Assembly (NCBI GenBank): GCA_022508725.1
Contig: JAFLUR010000021.1
Location: forward strand, 1 to 14,100
Length of the DNA stretch: 14,100 bases
DNA from: Oscillospiraceae bacterium
GTDB taxonomy: Bacteria > Bacillota > Clostridia > UBA1381
Direction: 5' to 3'
Shown one piece after another: positions 13,537-14,100 of this stretch; position 1 is the stretch's first letter; the number at the start of each line of letters is the position of its first letter. The notes below the pieces were generated by a model. The model was not told the DNA's origin and searched no databases. It was given only the letters and a program-made list of their open reading frames with translations. Made by a program: the position numbers and the translations under genes.

Positions 13537-14100
13537 ATGAAAAACACCGAAAAGACAATGGATAAAATCACCGCGCTGTGCAAGGGCAGAGGCTATATCT
13601 TCCCCGGCAGCGAAATCTACGGCGGACTTGCAAATACATGGGATTACGGTCCTTTGGGCGTTGAATTCAAAAACAATGTCAAAAAGGCGTGGATGAAAAA
13701 ATTTATACAGGAAAACAAATACAATGTCGGCATAGACTGCGCGATACTTATGAATCCGCGCACATGGGTCGCGTCGGGTCATGTCGGCGGCTTTTCCGAT
13801 CCTCTTATGGACTGCAAGGAATGTAAATCAAGGCACCGCGCGGACAAGCTTATCGAGGATTATGCCTTTTCAAAGGGCGAATCGATTATTGTTGACGGCT
13901 GGAGCAACGACAAAATGCTCGAATATATAAAGGATAACAATATCCCCTGTCCCGACTGCGGAAAGCATAATTTTACCGATATAAGACAATTCAATCTTAT
14001 GTTCAAGACCTTTCAGGGCGTCACCGAGGATTCCTCGGCGCAGATATATCTGCGTCCCGAAACGGCGCAGGGCATATTCGTAAACTTTAAAAACGTGCAG
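13537..14100 (+). CDS. glyS: Glycyl-tRNA synthetase, homodimeric class II (N-terminal part, cut by right edge)
   Basis: 188 codons are visible, beginning at ATG 13537 with GGAGG 6 nt upstream. The start MDKITALCKGRGYIFPGSEIYGGLANTWDYGPLG is the hallmark of the alpha2 (eukaryote/archaeal-like) GlyRS, not the alpha2beta2 type. Further motifs: WVASGHVGGFSDPL (77-90), a zinc site made by CKEC (Cys93, Cys96) and CPDC (Cys138, Cys141), FNLMFKTFQG, and class II motif 2 YLRPETAQGIFVNFKNV (171-187). It joins glycine to tRNA-Gly in the cytoplasm. It is divergently transcribed from the transposase-like gene and has no link to motility. The rest, with motif 3 and the anticodon-binding domain, lies beyond the window. 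The symbol could also be written glyQS. Confidence 0.97.
   Translation, partial: MKNTEKTMDKITALCKGRGYIFPGSEIYGGLANTWDYGPLGVEFKNNVKKAWMKKFIQENKYNVGIDCAILMNPRTWVASGHVGGFSDPLMDCKECKSRHRADKLIEDYAFSKGESIIVDGWSNDKMLEYIKDNNIPCPDCGKHNFTDIRQFNLMFKTFQGVTEDSSAQIYLRPETAQGIFVNFKNVQ

Overview
The window looks like chromosome from an uncultured member of the Clostridia (Bacillota). The evidence is a flagellar gene order of the Bacillus/Clostridium fla/che type, the CheC/CheD adaptation system, a homodimeric class II glycyl-tRNA synthetase, strong GGAGG-type ribosome binding sites, and frequent TTG/GTG starts. No gene or repeat points to a phage, plasmid or intact mobile element. The assignment rests on gene content only; no 16S or ribosomal gene is present.

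Layout. Bases 1-9870, all on the minus strand and read right to left, are the front of a flagellar operon: a lytic transglycosylase, flgB, flgC, fliE, fliF, fliG, fliH, fliI, fliJ, a MotE/YlxF-like membrane protein, and fliK, which runs off the left edge. Gaps are short, except fliF-fliG (68 nt, with a GC-rich hairpin), fliH-fliI (47 nt) and motE-fliK (183 nt, with three hairpins and a tandem repeat). Together these genes encode the proximal rod (FlgB, FlgC, FliE), the MS ring (FliF), the rotor (FliG), the export ATPase complex (FliH, FliI, FliJ) and the hook-length ruler (FliK). A good sigma-A-type promoter sits at 9986-10014, and its spacer carries most of an 11-base T run.

Bases 9871-10357 are a divergent AT-rich regulatory region. 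To its right is a small plus-strand membrane protein (10358-10540) with a perfect palindrome upstream, facing cheD across a hairpin. On the minus strand, 10614-12382 holds a five-helix membrane protein of unknown function, then cheC and cheD overlapping by 17 nt. CheC retains both phosphatase sites, and CheD has Ser in place of the usual catalytic-site Thr.

Upstream of that (12421-13206, minus) is a transposase-like protein of the REP-associated/Y1 family with a broken HUH motif, probably domesticated. It is divergent from glycyl-tRNA synthetase (from 13537, plus, cut by the right edge), which has a clear promoter and a roughly 140-nt structured leader.

The most notable points are the in-frame amber codon that splits fliK after 80 codons, the homopolymer in the flagellar promoter spacer, the degenerate HUH protein, and several intercistronic or leader RNA structures. 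Most of the window is otherwise a canonical flagellar operon; I see no clear new multi-gene system.
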